Source of the DNA: Marnyiella aurantia
Lineage (GTDB): Bacteria; Bacteroidota; Bacteroidia; Flavobacteriales; Weeksellaceae
NCBI RefSeq assembly: GCF_014041915.1
Contig: NZ_CP059472.1
Span: forward strand, 2,170,001 to 2,234,000
Direction: 5' to 3'
DNA length: 64,000 bases
Below the pieces are notes generated by a model. It was not told the origin of the DNA and made no database searches. It saw nothing but the letters and a program-made list of their open reading frames with translations. The position numbers were made by a program, and so were the translations under genes. Every line of letters starts with the position of its first letter. The first letter of the stretch is position 1. Shown here in pieces: positions 9,306-18,634 of this stretch.

Positions 9306-10001
9306 ATGATGACGTATTATTTAATTATTGGTGTTGTTTTTATCATCAGTATGATTGTGCAAAACCGCTTAAGGTCCAAATTTGCACATTATTCCAAGGT
9401 CCATCTTCAAAACGGGATGTCCGGTAAAGAGATAGCCGAGAAAATGCTCCGGGACAGCAATATTCACGATGTGCAGGTTATTTCAGTTCCGGGCCAGCTT
9501 ACCGATCACTATAATCCGATGAACAAAACCATAAACCTTTCGGAAGGTGTTTATATGCAGCGTAATGCAGCGGCAGCAGCGGTTGCCGCGCACGAAACAG
9601 GTCACGCAGTACAGCATGCAGTTGGTTATTCTATGCTGCAGTTACGTTCTAAAATGGTACCTATGGTGAACATATCTTCCAGATTACTGCAGTTTGTACT
9701 GATGGCCGGTATCGTACTTATGGCGATGAGCGGTTCAAAGACAGTTCTGCTTATTGGAGTAATATTGTTTGCCGTAACTACAGCATTTGCGTTTGTTACA
9801 CTTCCTGTGGAGTATGATGCAAGTAAAAGAGCATTAGTATGGCTGAAAAGTTCGGGCACTCTGGCCAATAATGCTGAGTATGCCGGCGCCGAGGACAGTT
9901 TAAAATGGGCCGCACGTACTTATGTTGTAGCTGCGCTGGGCTCGCTGGCACAGCTTATCTATTTTGCCTCAATGCTTGCAGGCGGGCGCAGTAATGATTA
10001 A
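9306..10001 (+). CDS. Membrane zinc metallopeptidase (YugP-like)
   Basis: A neutral zinc metallopeptidase of the YugP-like family (Pfam peptidase M-type, formerly a DUF). The zinc-binding motif HETGH is at residues 96-100, followed by AVQHA. Hydrophobic segments at about 3-18, 125-165 and near the C-terminus suggest membrane anchoring. Length 231 is usual. The stop overlaps that of the convergent yigZ, and a strong terminator for this gene lies inside the yigZ coding sequence. The substrate is unknown. Confidence 0.88.
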   Translation: MMTYYLIIGVVFIISMIVQNRLRSKFAHYSKVHLQNGMSGKEIAEKMLRDSNIHDVQVISVPGQLTDHYNPMNKTINLSEGVYMQRNAAAAAVAAHETGHAVQHAVGYSMLQLRSKMVPMVNISSRLLQFVLMAGIVLMAMSGSKTVLLIGVILFAVTTAFAFVTLPVEYDASKRALVWLKSSGTLANNAEYAGAEDSLKWAARTYVVAALGSLAQLIYFASMLAGGRSND

Positions 10002-10606
10002 TCACGAAAAGTAAACTGAATATGCTGCATCTCCGACAACTGCTCGGAGATGCTTTTTTTATGCCCAAGTTTAAGGGAGGCAGTAATAGTACAGGAGTCT
10101 CCGGATTGGAAATCCAGGATTTTGGTGCCGTATCTGTTCAGTACGGTAAATACGGTATTCTGCTGACTGAAGTTAAATTCAATCTCTATTGTGAATTCAA
10201 GTTCGCGGACAGTTATTGTGCTTTCTGCCAGCGTCATCTTCGCACAGTCTTTATACGCCCTTACCAAACCAGAAACGCCCAGTTTGGTTCCGCCGTAGTA
10301 TCGTACTGCCACCAGCAGAATATTAGTAACACCGTGCGCGAGCAACTGATTGTAGATGGGAAGACCAGCGCTTCCCGAAGGTTCGCCGTCATCGTTTGCG
10401 CGGTATTTTTCGCCATTTATACCCAGTCTGTATGCATAGCAGTGGTGCGTTGCCTTCGGATGTTCCGCTTTCAGTTCTTCCAGCCTTTTTCTAATCTCTT
10501 CTTCACTGTTTACCTGCCATGCAAAGCCAATGAAACGGCTGCCTTTTTCCTTCAGGATAATATTTAGCACAGGCTTTTCAATTGTGTTGTAACTGTTTGA
10601 CATCAA
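9998..10606 (-). CDS. yigZ: YigZ/IMPACT family protein
   Basis: Member of the UPF0029/IMPACT family. The conserved N-terminal domain is clear: KGSRFIGFAWQV, then YRANDDGEPSGSAGLPIYNQ and VAVRYYGGTKLGVSGLVRAY (about residues 74-135). A C-terminal domain of about 70 residues follows (DUF1949-like). The molecular role is not settled; the eukaryotic homologue acts in translation control. It overlaps the ribD stop by 4 bases, so the two form an operon, and it converges on the peptidase gene with overlapping stops. Confidence 0.9.
   Translation of the reverse strand: MMSNSYNTIEKPVLNIILKEKGSRFIGFAWQVNSEEEIRKRLEELKAEHPKATHHCYAYRLGINGEKYRANDDGEPSGSAGLPIYNQLLAHGVTNILLVAVRYYGGTKLGVSGLVRAYKDCAKMTLAESTITVRELEFTIEIEFNFSQQNTVFTVLNRYGTKILDFQSGDSCTITASLKLGHKKSISEQLSEMQHIQFTFRD
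10027..10060 (+). terminator. Rho-independent terminator of the peptidase gene, inside yigZ
   Basis: A 10-bp perfect stem (GCATCTCCGA / TCGGAGATGC) with a 7-base loop is followed by seven T residues on the plus strand, 26 bases after the stop of the rightward peptidase gene. The whole structure lies within sense codons of the convergent yigZ gene. Confidence 0.85.
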
Positions 10607-11623
10607 TTCTTATAAAATTCGATCATATTATCTCTGTAGATCTTTGTGCTCAACGGTTCGCCATGCAGTATGGGTGCGCCTGTTCCCTGGCCGAATTTCA
10701 GGTTTGGGTTACGGATACGGAAAGCTTCGTCCCATAATCCGGCATCGATGAATTGCTGTAATGTATAACGTCCACCCTCTATAATTACAGACTGTATTTC
10801 CAGGCCGTACAGAGTTTCCAGGATTTGCTCCAACAGATTTTCGGAGCTGATTTTAATCAGCCTTATATTTTCATCATTTTTATGTTCCAGCAGGTTGAAG
10901 ACAATGGTAGGTGCTTCAGCGTTAAATATGTTTAAATGATGTGGGACCTTAAGGTTTGGATCCACCAGTATTCTAAGAGGGTTCTTGCCGGGAACATTCC
11001 GTACCGTTAAGCCGGGATTATCGCGAAGTGCAGTGGTAGAACCAATCAGTATAGCGTGTTCATCGGCTCGGAGTTGGTGTGTAAACTGATTCACCAGGTT
11101 ATTGGAGATTTGTGCCGGTGTAAACCCGCGGTCCAGGAAACCATCGCCAGATTCTGCCCATTTCAGTATGATGTAGGGGCGTTTTTTTTCATGAAAGGTA
11201 AAGAAACGTTTATTAAGTTCGCGGCATTCTTTTTCCAGAATACCTGAGATGACTTCAATGCCCGCATCCTGCAGGATTTTAATTCCTTTACCGTCCACTT
11301 TGTGGTGAACATCTCGCGCACCTATAACCACTTTTCTGATTCCTGATTTCACGATCGCCTCCGCGCAGGGTGGTGTGCGGCCATAATGTGCGCAAGGTTC
11401 CAGTGAAACATAAATGGTTGACTTTTTCAAAAGTTCAGGCTCGCTAACGGAATTTATAGCATTGATTTCGGCATGAGCTTCGCCTGCCTTGTGATGATAA
11501 CCTTCGCCAATGATACGGTTGCCTGAAACAATCACACTTCCCACCAAAGGATTTGGGTAGGTTTCACCGGTCGCTTTTTTTTGCCAGCTCAATGCATCTG
11601 CGTATATAGAATTCGTGCTTCAT
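10603..11623 (-). CDS. ribD: Bifunctional riboflavin biosynthesis deaminase/reductase RibD, frame broken at an A8 run
   Basis: RibD carries out the second and third steps of riboflavin synthesis: pyrimidine deamination, then side-chain reduction. The deaminase zinc motifs HAEINAI and EPCAHYGRTPPC and the C-terminal reductase domain are intact. The natural start is the ATG at 11623 (MKHEFYIRRCIELAKK), but that frame stops after 19 codons. The rest of the protein (KATGETYPNPLVGS) continues in another frame. The break coincides with eight consecutive A residues on the coding strand (11575-11582); one A fewer restores a normal N-terminus. Without the shift, only a TTG at 11592 could open the main frame. 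An assembly indel, slippage or a true mutation are all possible. Confidence 0.88.
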
Positions 11624-11681
11624 GGTCATAAAAAACACTCAACTTACATTGAGCGTTATTGCTGTTGCGGATGAAAAGTCG

Positions 11682-12204
11682 TTAGTATTCCGGTTTAATC
11701 TGAATCATTTCGGGTAGTCTTTCTATGCTAAGATAGATTTCTGAGCTTCCACCGAAATATTCTGCAATATAACTGCCCTTTCCTGCTTTCGTATCTGCCA
11801 TCACGGACCCTATAAGGATTTCTCTGCGCTCCGCAGCTTTATCTCCTTTTATACTATATTTTTATAGAGTGCAACTGATCGTCCAAATTATTCATTTCAA
11901 CGTCAAATGCTAAACCCCCTTTATTGGCTTTAATTTCCTCAGCCTTCTTTTCCCAAACCTCTATCGCTTCTGCGCCGGGCTGAAAAGTCACTATTAACCG
12001 CTCACCTGATTTCGTTTTTGGCTCATATTCCTGGGTAATAACACGCGTTTTATCATTCATGCTGCTTTTAGTAAGGTTAAATTCAACCACCGAGGCTGAA
12101 GTTTCAAACTTAAGCGGACCGGGCATCCCCAGCCTGTCCTTCTGCTGTGCAAATGCGCTTATTGCGACGAAGATGAAAAGGGTTTGTAAGGTTTTCTTTA
12201 ACAT
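11682..12204 (-). CDS. Exported protein of unknown function, frame broken near 11859
   Basis: The first frame (start 12204) encodes a signal peptide (MLKKTLQTLFIFVAISAFAQ) and about 95 further residues, then stops at 11854. A second frame continues without pause as SIKGDKAAERREILIGSVMA and on to IQIKPEY, stopping at 11682. Removing one A from the five-A run on the coding strand (11859-11863) joins the two into a single product of about 173 residues. I do not recognise the family. It lies between the DUF349 gene and ribD. Confidence 0.7.
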
Positions 12205-12216
12205 ATCTGTTTGGAT

Positions 12217-14262
12217 TTATTCGCCGGTTATCATATGATGCAGACTTTGCTTCATGGATTCAAGCTGGGATTTCTTTTCCTCAATTTTTTTGAAGGTATC
12301 TTTTAATAACGGATTATCGGGTGAAGGATTGTGGAAGAAGCCAAGATTATTTTCCAGTTTAACAATTTCAGCCTCCAGATCGGCAATCTGATTCTTTATT
12401 TTTCTCGCTTTATCAGTAACCTGATTCTCGGATAATCCTTCCTCCTTAAGTTCGTAGTCATGGATTTTGTTCAGTTTCATTTTTTCCCTTAGTATCCTGT
12501 TAAAATCTGTATTAATGGATAACTTCTCCCGTGGTACCTTGCCGATACTGTTCCAGGAGTTTTTGATCTGTTCAATTTTTTCCACGCTGCCTTCAGCATC
12601 AGTCACTTCGGAGAGGTCGTCCAGAAGTGCTTTCTTCTTTTTATAGTTTTCTTTCCAGTTATCGCCGCCGGCGTCATTTTTGGCTCTGTAATTTTCAAAG
12701 AAAACATTGCAGGAATTGCGGAACTCGTCCCAAACTTTGTTGGTCATACTGCGTGGAACGTGACCGATTTTCTTCCAGTCTTCCTGGAGTTTCTTGAAGA
12801 GTGGGATAGCCGTTTCCCAATCCTCAGTGTTCATGTGCTGCCTGGCAGTCTCTATAAGCTTCAGCTTTTCGTCCAGATTATGCTGCTGACTGTTCTTAAG
12901 TCCCTTGTAGAAGTCATTTTTCTTATTGTTAAAGGTGCGCAGGACCTGCTTGAAATCATTCCAGTTCTGGTTGGAAATCTTACGCGGAACACTTCCTGTT
13001 TTCAAAAACTCAGTGCGAAGTTCCTCTACCTGTTTTATAGCATTCTGCCAGTAGTTGTGGTTGGGATCTTTTTCGGGATTAACAAGTTTCTTTATCTGAT
13101 CAATAATACTGTTCTTTTTCTCCAGATTTGCATTTTGTTCCCCTTCAATCTGACTGCTCAGCTCGGTGCGGCGCTCATGTACTTTGTTGGATATTTCCTT
13201 GAAGACCTGCCAGGTCTTTTCGCGAAACTCTTCAGCTACAGGTTCTGCTTCTTCTTTCCAAAGTTTATGGAGGTACTGAAGCTCATTCAGTGCTTTCTGC
13301 ACGGAAGGTTCGTTTTCCAGTTCCCGGGCCCGTGCAATAATATGCTCGCGTTTTTCAAGATTATGAGCATATTCCTGCTCCAGATACTCCTTGTTCATAT
13401 CCAGCATCTGATAGAACTGGTTAAGATGATGGAAGTAATTATTGTTAAGCAGTTTAAATTCGGATTTTGGTACCTGGCCGGCATTACTCCAGGCTTCTTT
13501 TATTTCGCGTATTTCGCGGAAAAAATTAGTACCTACCTCAGACTGAGTATAGAGGTTTTTCAAACGTTCAATGACGGACTGGCGCGTTTCCAGGTTCTTT
13601 GCCTGCTCCTGGTCCTGCTGCTTATGAAATTCATCCTGCTTTTCTCGGTAAATATTAGACAGGCCGGAGAGCTTAGCTTTAGCGGGATGTTCATACGCGA
13701 AATCTTCTTCACCAGTTCCCGATGCTGCCATTTCCTGCTTCTTATCTTCAGTTTCATCATGGATAATCCTGGAGGCTTCCTCACGTAATTTAGCAAACTG
13801 CTTAAAATCCGCACCACCGTCTTTACTGTTGATGAGTTTCTCCATGCGGTCAAAGATTTGTGTCAGACTTAAACCCGATAAATCATCTTCAATAATGTGA
13901 GCTCTCCCGGCAGGATTTTCAGATAAAGCGTTCGTCTGATCAGCACTCTCCATTTCATCTGAAGGTGAAGATGCAGGCGCTGCAGCCACTTCCGGTTCTT
14001 CCACAGGCGCAGGCTGGGTGTCTGTGGCAGGAGCTTCTAAAGGAATTTCGGATTGGTTCGGAATAGAACTGTCGTCCTGATCTGAGTTGCTTTCATCGGT
14101 TGCAATCTCAGCTGTATCCGGACTAACTGATGTATTTGCAGCCGTAGCTTCCTGCCCGGCACCGCCGTTTTGCTCAGTTGATGATTCGGACACTGTTTCC
14201 GGCTGTCCTTCGGTAGCAGATTTAATTTCTTCGTTCTCGGAGTGGGATGGTTCCGGTGTCAT
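12217..14262 (-). CDS. DUF349 repeat protein
   Basis: A 681-residue cytoplasmic protein with no signal peptide. Residues 1-130 are acidic and low in complexity (Glu, Ser, Thr, Ala, Pro). From about 165 to 620 it carries repeated helical units with the DUF349 pattern (for example LWKEEAEPVAEEFREKTWQVF, shown in part, with Trp at repeat boundaries and K-x-GxVP). A C-terminal coiled coil (about 630-675) ends it. Long DUF349 proteins are common in Bacteroidota; their function is not known. The large plus-strand open frame across it is a composition shadow. Confidence 0.9.
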   Translation of the reverse strand: MTPEPSHSENEEIKSATEGQPETVSESSTEQNGGAGQEATAANTSVSPDTAEIATDESNSDQDDSSIPNQSEIPLEAPATDTQPAPVEEPEVAAAPASSPSDEMESADQTNALSENPAGRAHIIEDDLSGLSLTQIFDRMEKLINSKDGGADFKQFAKLREEASRIIHDETEDKKQEMAASGTGEEDFAYEHPAKAKLSGLSNIYREKQDEFHKQQDQEQAKNLETRQSVIERLKNLYTQSEVGTNFFREIREIKEAWSNAGQVPKSEFKLLNNNYFHHLNQFYQMLDMNKEYLEQEYAHNLEKREHIIARARELENEPSVQKALNELQYLHKLWKEEAEPVAEEFREKTWQVFKEISNKVHERRTELSSQIEGEQNANLEKKNSIIDQIKKLVNPEKDPNHNYWQNAIKQVEELRTEFLKTGSVPRKISNQNWNDFKQVLRTFNNKKNDFYKGLKNSQQHNLDEKLKLIETARQHMNTEDWETAIPLFKKLQEDWKKIGHVPRSMTNKVWDEFRNSCNVFFENYRAKNDAGGDNWKENYKKKKALLDDLSEVTDAEGSVEKIEQIKNSWNSIGKVPREKLSINTDFNRILREKMKLNKIHDYELKEEGLSENQVTDKARKIKNQIADLEAEIVKLENNLGFFHNPSPDNPLLKDTFKKIEEKKSQLESMKQSLHHMITGE

Positions 14263-14397
14263 AGCCAGTCTTTTTTAGATGAATTTTGTTAAATGGTAAT
14301 TCAAGTGCTTGCAGCACCTGTTTTGTGCAATAAATATAAACAAAAATTATAACTCTCCGGAATGGGCTTTGAAAAAGAGGTAATTTCTGTAAGTCGT

Positions 14398-15141
14398 TTA
14401 CAGTTCATCTGATGTACTGCTCCAGATTTCCCAGGCTTTTTCTGCCTGCTGCTCAAGCATAAGCTGCCCGTTGGATATAACGGAACCCCTGGCTGCCGCC
14501 TCGCTTAGAAAAGCCGTTTGTGGTGGATTATAAATAAGGTCAATTACCAGATGTTCAGGCGACAGTGCTTCAAAAGGAAAAGCAACGCTGTCATTTACAT
14601 TTGGGAACGTGCCAACAGGGGTAGTTTGAATGATGATGCTGTGTTTGGAAACGTTTTCTGCAGTAAGGGTATCGAAATTCAGGTTGCCTTTTCTGTATAC
14701 AGTCTCATACGGAATGCCGTGCGAACGTAATACATACTTTACAGCTTTAGCTGCGCCGCCATTTCCCAAAATAAGTGCTGACTGGTGATTTTCCTGTTTC
14801 AGTTTCAGCAATGTTTTCTCAAAACCCGCTGCATCTGTATTGTACCCTTTCGTTTTTCCACCGCAAACGACAACCGTATTTACGGCACCTATCTGCACCG
14901 CCTCTTCGCTTAAACTGTTCAGATAAGGAATGATTTCCTCTTTATAAGGTATAGTTACGTTGAAGCCAGACAGGCCATTCGCCCTGCAAAGTTCTTCGAT
15001 TTCTGAAATCTCACCCAGCTCATAAATATCATAAGAGTGGTTATCCAGTTGAAGCAGTCTGAATTTTTCTGTAAAGTATTTTTTGGAAAAAGAATAAGAT
15101 ATATTGCGGCCGATGAGACCATATTTTTTTTCAGCGCTCAT
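14398..15141 (-). CDS. aroE: Shikimate dehydrogenase
   Basis: NADPH-dependent reduction of 3-dehydroshikimate in aromatic amino acid synthesis. The substrate-binding SYSFSKKYFTEKF near residue 16, the catalytic lysine in NVTIPYKEE, the aspartate in NTDAAGFEKT and the dinucleotide loop GNGGAAKAV are visible. Length 247 is slightly short but typical of Bacteroidota. It stands alone behind a terminator. Confidence 0.95.
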   Translation of the reverse strand: MSAEKKYGLIGRNISYSFSKKYFTEKFRLLQLDNHSYDIYELGEISEIEELCRANGLSGFNVTIPYKEEIIPYLNSLSEEAVQIGAVNTVVVCGGKTKGYNTDAAGFEKTLLKLKQENHQSALILGNGGAAKAVKYVLRSHGIPYETVYRKGNLNFDTLTAENVSKHSIIIQTTPVGTFPNVNDSVAFPFEALSPEHLVIDLIYNPPQTAFLSEAAARGSVISNGQLMLEQQAEKAWEIWSSTSDEL

Positions 15142-15158
15142 TTATCAAAAATACAAAA

Positions 15159-15180
15159 AAGGCCGGAAAACTCCGGCCTT
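15159..15180 (-). terminator. Terminator of the endonuclease gene
   Basis: A perfect 9-bp stem (AAGGCCGGA / TCCGGCCTT) with a 4-base loop runs on the minus strand into six T residues. It lies 26 bases after the endonuclease stop and just before aroE. Confidence 0.85.
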
Positions 15181-15205
15181 AGTACTTACTGTGCAATTGC
15201 AAATG

Positions 15206-16978
15206 TTATTTCACGATGAATTTGAAAGATATACTGTCCAGACTCAGAACATAAACACCTGATTTCAGGTTGTTAAGTTTAATTCTGTCTGAAGATAAAA
15301 ACGGCCTTGCTATAGTTTGAATTAACCTGCCGTCTAAACTGTAGATATCTGCTTTCAATACTTTTTTCAATTCCGGACCACTTACAAACAATACATCATT
15401 AATTACAGGATTAGGATAAATGATCAGAGTTGGGGCGGTTGTAGTCTCACTTGTGCCCAGCGTATAACACGTCCAGCTAAGATCGTCAAAGGCTACACGG
15501 TTTCCAGCAGCACTGTTATCGGTAATGCTTATTACAGCATTTCCTGTAATGTTCAGATTATCCACTGTTGTAGTGACGGAAGTATCGGGTGTACCGCTGT
15601 AAGGAATAGTACCAACTATATTTCCATTTATACGAAGGTTGAAAGTCCCTGCGGAACCACCAAACTTTAACTGCGTAGTAACGGTAATACTTTTAATACC
15701 ACCAGTAACGGATGAAGAAGTAAGATTACCGTTCCGGATTGTAATGGCGCGGCCGTTAATGGTCTGGTCTGTTCTCGCGTCCGTGGCTGTCCAGGTCGTA
15801 TTATTAGATGTCCACGTACGTACTGCGTAGCCGCTGCTGTTGGCCGGCATCGCATCAAATGTTTCGGTGCCACAGCTTCCGCCCGGTGTTCCTGCGGGGG
15901 TCGTAGCTGTAACAGAGTTGCTCGCTGGCGAAACATTACCTGCCAGATCCTTTGCTACTACATAAAATGTATAAGTTGTAGTTGGTGCAAGTCCGGAAAC
16001 CGTTGCTGAGGTCCCTGAAACGGTGGAGTGATAAACGCCATTTACATAAATGTCATATCCTGCAACTGCAATATTATCTGTAGCAGCAGTCCAGTTTAAA
16101 AGAACAGAGGAACTTGTGGCAGTACCTGCAGTCAGTCCTGTAGGCGCAGTAGGGGCTATATTGTCTGAAACTCCCCAAATCGTGTTCACCCATTGAGGAT
16201 TGTCAATAAAAGGATTTCTGTTTCCCTGGAACGCGTAGGAGGCATTATTCCTTGCGACTTCTATTGGTGAAACAGGATCCTGTGCGTGCCAAATCAGCAA
16301 TTGTTGCAGTTGCCACGTTTGCAGACCCGGATATGCAGATCCGCCAAGCATATTACCGGTGGCGAAGTTACTAAGCTGGTTTTCATATCTAGTTACGAAA
16401 TAAAAGATCATCCGCGCCACATCGCCTTTGAAAGCATCTATTGGCTCAAAAACAGTTCCGCCATATCCCGGGGAAACGGATACGCCCAGTTTAGAGCCGT
16501 TTAAGGATGTAAAGCTGGCGGCACCCACCAGTCCAAAAGGAAAGTTGTTCCTCATCCCATTAACCTTACCGTCCGTTGCTCTCACAAAATGAATGTCGTT
16601 CTTCATCGGGCTGTCCTCGTTAAACAGGCTTTGTGGAACAATATGTTCGCGGTTGTAGCAGTCGCCTTCATTGGAGTAATTACCACACTGTTCAGTTATC
16701 GGAGTAAAGGTGTAGGGATCCGGGCCGGTAACGTTCTCTGAATATATGTCCAGGATTGTACCGTCGTTTTCGTAAAAATAATCACGGTCGGTGGTCAGAT
16801 AGCCAGTCCAGAGACCGCTATATCCCATATCCGAATGACCGTTTGTAATAATGGTACTTAGCTGAGTTTTTAACTGTGCCCCGGTACCGGTAGCGCTGCT
16901 GTAATAGCCGGCAGGTGGCTGTGCGGAAAGCAGGCCGAAAAACAGGCTCAGAATAAATATAACTGAAGACTTTTTCAT
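15206..16978 (-). CDS. Secreted endonuclease I family nuclease with FN3 domain and T9SS tail
   Basis: A signal peptide (1-19, ending LLSAQ) is followed by an endonuclease I/NucM-type domain (about 25-270) with the catalytic-region motif NREHIVPQS (H112) and NDIHFVRATDGKVNGMRNN. A fibronectin type III domain follows (about 275-365, PTAPTGLTAG to NSVTATT). Next is a beta-rich region of about 150 residues and a type A T9SS sorting domain (about 515-590, YPNPVINDVLFVSG to LDSISFKFIVK). This predicts nuclease export through the T9SS and release or attachment at the cell surface, probably for nutrient DNA or RNA use. Confidence 0.92.
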   Translation of the reverse strand: MKKSSVIFILSLFFGLLSAQPPAGYYSSATGTGAQLKTQLSTIITNGHSDMGYSGLWTGYLTTDRDYFYENDGTILDIYSENVTGPDPYTFTPITEQCGNYSNEGDCYNREHIVPQSLFNEDSPMKNDIHFVRATDGKVNGMRNNFPFGLVGAASFTSLNGSKLGVSVSPGYGGTVFEPIDAFKGDVARMIFYFVTRYENQLSNFATGNMLGGSAYPGLQTWQLQQLLIWHAQDPVSPIEVARNNASYAFQGNRNPFIDNPQWVNTIWGVSDNIAPTAPTGLTAGTATSSSVLLNWTAATDNIAVAGYDIYVNGVYHSTVSGTSATVSGLAPTTTYTFYVVAKDLAGNVSPASNSVTATTPAGTPGGSCGTETFDAMPANSSGYAVRTWTSNNTTWTATDARTDQTINGRAITIRNGNLTSSSVTGGIKSITVTTQLKFGGSAGTFNLRINGNIVGTIPYSGTPDTSVTTTVDNLNITGNAVISITDNSAAGNRVAFDDLSWTCYTLGTSETTTAPTLIIYPNPVINDVLFVSGPELKKVLKADIYSLDGRLIQTIARPFLSSDRIKLNNLKSGVYVLSLDSISFKFIVK

Positions 16979-17007
16979 AATGTATTGAACTGTAAAAAAT
17001 TGGAAGG

Positions 17008-17015
17008 CAAAATTA
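17008..17015 (-). promoter_or_regulatory. Candidate -7 box of the endonuclease gene
   Basis: The minus strand reads TAATTTTG (TAnnTTTG consensus), 29 bases before the endonuclease ATG. Confidence 0.45.
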
Positions 17016-17038
17016 CTAAAAAAATAAACAGGGTTGTG

Positions 17039-18250
17039 TTAACCTTTAGTAATATGCTGTCTGTTGATTTTGGAAAACATCCACGAGATCAGCAGTCCAA
17101 AAACAGCTGCTGTAGAGGCAACAATGAGGTAGTTCACCGGGAGGATACGCACCGGGAAAGCCAGGTCAATTGCTGCATTCGCCTTAAAGAAACCGGTCTG
17201 TAGCTGAATAAAGCACACTATAGTTCCAATTATCAATCCGGAAATGATTCCGGTTATTACGATCAGCATGCCTGTATAGAAATAAGTTCTGCGCAGTTCT
17301 CTCAATGGCAATCCCAGCGACAGCAGGGATCGTGCCTGCTCCTTTTTGTCAAGTTGCAGAATAATGATGGCGCCGGCCAGGTTAAAAGTGGTGATAAATA
17401 TAACCAGTACAAAAATAAAGTAGATAAATAGCTTTTCAATATTGATCATTTTCCAGAAAGCAGCATTCTCTTCTTTCTTGGTCGTGATTATATAATCTTT
17501 ACCTACCTTCTTCATAAGTTCGTCGCGTACCCCATCGGCCTGGTTACCGTCCCGGAGCTTAACAAGGAGTTGATATGCTGCGCCGTCGGGCAGATTCAGG
17601 AGCTGTTGGGTCAGTGCAATAGGAGCTATGATATAATTGTTAAGCTGGTCATTCCCGGAAAAAACCCCCGTTACATAGATTTCTTTCTTGTTAAATATAT
17701 CCTCCTCTTTGTTGATCAGGCCGGTGCCCGCCTTCGGCATGAAGACTGTAGCGAAATCTGCCTGACTGCCTACAGGGATGGACAGGCGGTTGCCCAGCTG
17801 GTTTTCCATTACAACTTCATTCGGAAACTCAAAAGTGGGATAGGAACCGTAAAATATATTTTTATTGACGGGATTTACGGAAATATAGGCCGAATCTACA
17901 CCTCTCAGGTAGGCAATGTCCCCTTTTCCGCCGTAATCGATGTAAACTTTTTCTTCAATTGCTCTGGAAAGTCCTGCAACATCATTTCTCCCGGAGATTA
18001 TCTGCTGAAGTTTCGCCACGTCCTTCAAAACCTTGCCTTGGCGGCTTTTGACAGTCAGGTCGGCATGAAGGTCTGAAATCATTTCCCTATTCAGGTCTTC
18101 AAGCCCCGAAAATACGGAGATGATGATGAACATTGCCGCTACGGCCACCATCATGGCCAGTGCGGCCAGCCAGGTAATAAAAGTTACCGCCGTACTGCCT
18201 TTTTTGGCAATAAGGTAACGTTTGGCTATGTGAAAAGCAGTACCGGACAC
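17039..18250 (-). CDS. ABC transporter permease of the LolC/LolE type
   Basis: A 403-residue FtsX-like permease. One N-terminal helix (about 22-47) precedes a large periplasmic domain (about 50-270), then three C-terminal helices (about 275-305, 325-350, 365-390). This is the layout of LolC/E, which extract lipoproteins from the inner membrane with the LolD ATPase. It starts 8 bases after rbfA, a pairing I recall as common in flavobacteria. No ATPase gene is adjacent. Confidence 0.85.
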   Translation of the reverse strand: MSGTAFHIAKRYLIAKKGSTAVTFITWLAALAMMVAVAAMFIIISVFSGLEDLNREMISDLHADLTVKSRQGKVLKDVAKLQQIISGRNDVAGLSRAIEEKVYIDYGGKGDIAYLRGVDSAYISVNPVNKNIFYGSYPTFEFPNEVVMENQLGNRLSIPVGSQADFATVFMPKAGTGLINKEEDIFNKKEIYVTGVFSGNDQLNNYIIAPIALTQQLLNLPDGAAYQLLVKLRDGNQADGVRDELMKKVGKDYIITTKKEENAAFWKMINIEKLFIYFIFVLVIFITTFNLAGAIIILQLDKKEQARSLLSLGLPLRELRRTYFYTGMLIVITGIISGLIIGTIVCFIQLQTGFFKANAAIDLAFPVRILPVNYLIVASTAAVFGLLISWMFSKINRQHITKG

Positions 18251-18258
18251 AGTTAGTA

Positions 18259-18621
18259 TTAGAGTGTGGGATTGTCGCCGTCGCCCCGAAGTTCCTTTTC
18301 TATCTTTTCAACATCGTCCAGGGAAGTATCCAGGTAAAAATTGAGTTGAGGGATCACACGGACCTGTTTACCCATTTTCTGGCCGATGAAATTACGGTAC
18401 TGGGATTTATTCACCTCAATTTCGTGCATGATAGGCTTACGGAATTCCTGAGGGAAAATACTTAGATATATTTTGGCAATGCTCAGGTCTGGCGTTACTT
18501 TCACATCAGAAACACTGACCATGAAGGTCTCTTTGCTGTCTGAAGACTGTTTGCGGAAAAGCTCTGCAAAATCTTCCTGTATGATCTGGGCTACCTTTCG
18601 CTGTCTGTTACTTTCGTTCAT
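18259..18621 (-). CDS. rbfA: Ribosome-binding factor A
   Basis: A small KH-fold factor for 16S rRNA 5' end maturation and 30S assembly. At 120 residues with the typical opening (NESNRQRKVAQIIQEDFAEL) and the core VSVSDVKVTPDLSIAKIYLS, it matches the family well. It is the promoter-proximal gene of a two-gene operon with the LolC-like permease. The -7 box ends only 4 bases from the ATG, suggesting a very short or absent leader. Confidence 0.93.
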   Translation of the reverse strand: MNESNRQRKVAQIIQEDFAELFRKQSSDSKETFMVSVSDVKVTPDLSIAKIYLSIFPQEFRKPIMHEIEVNKSQYRNFIGQKMGKQVRVIPQLNFYLDTSLDDVEKIEKELRGDGDNPTL

Positions 18622-18625
18622 GGCG

Positions 18626-18633
18626 CAAATTTA
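18626..18633 (-). promoter_or_regulatory. Candidate rbfA -7 box
   Basis: The minus strand reads TAAATTTG and ends 4 bases from the rbfA ATG. The transcript would start at or inside the start codon region. Confidence 0.45.
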
Positions 18634-18634
18634 C

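Noticed and set aside
10022-10567. Plus-strand frame of 181 codons opposite yigZ
   Set aside because: yigZ is clearly the real gene; the opposite product has no recognisable motif.
12760-13788. Large plus-strand open frame of 342 codons
   Set aside because: It is antisense to the DUF349 repeats and gives a Phe/Leu-rich product, the expected shadow of Lys/Glu-rich coding sequence.
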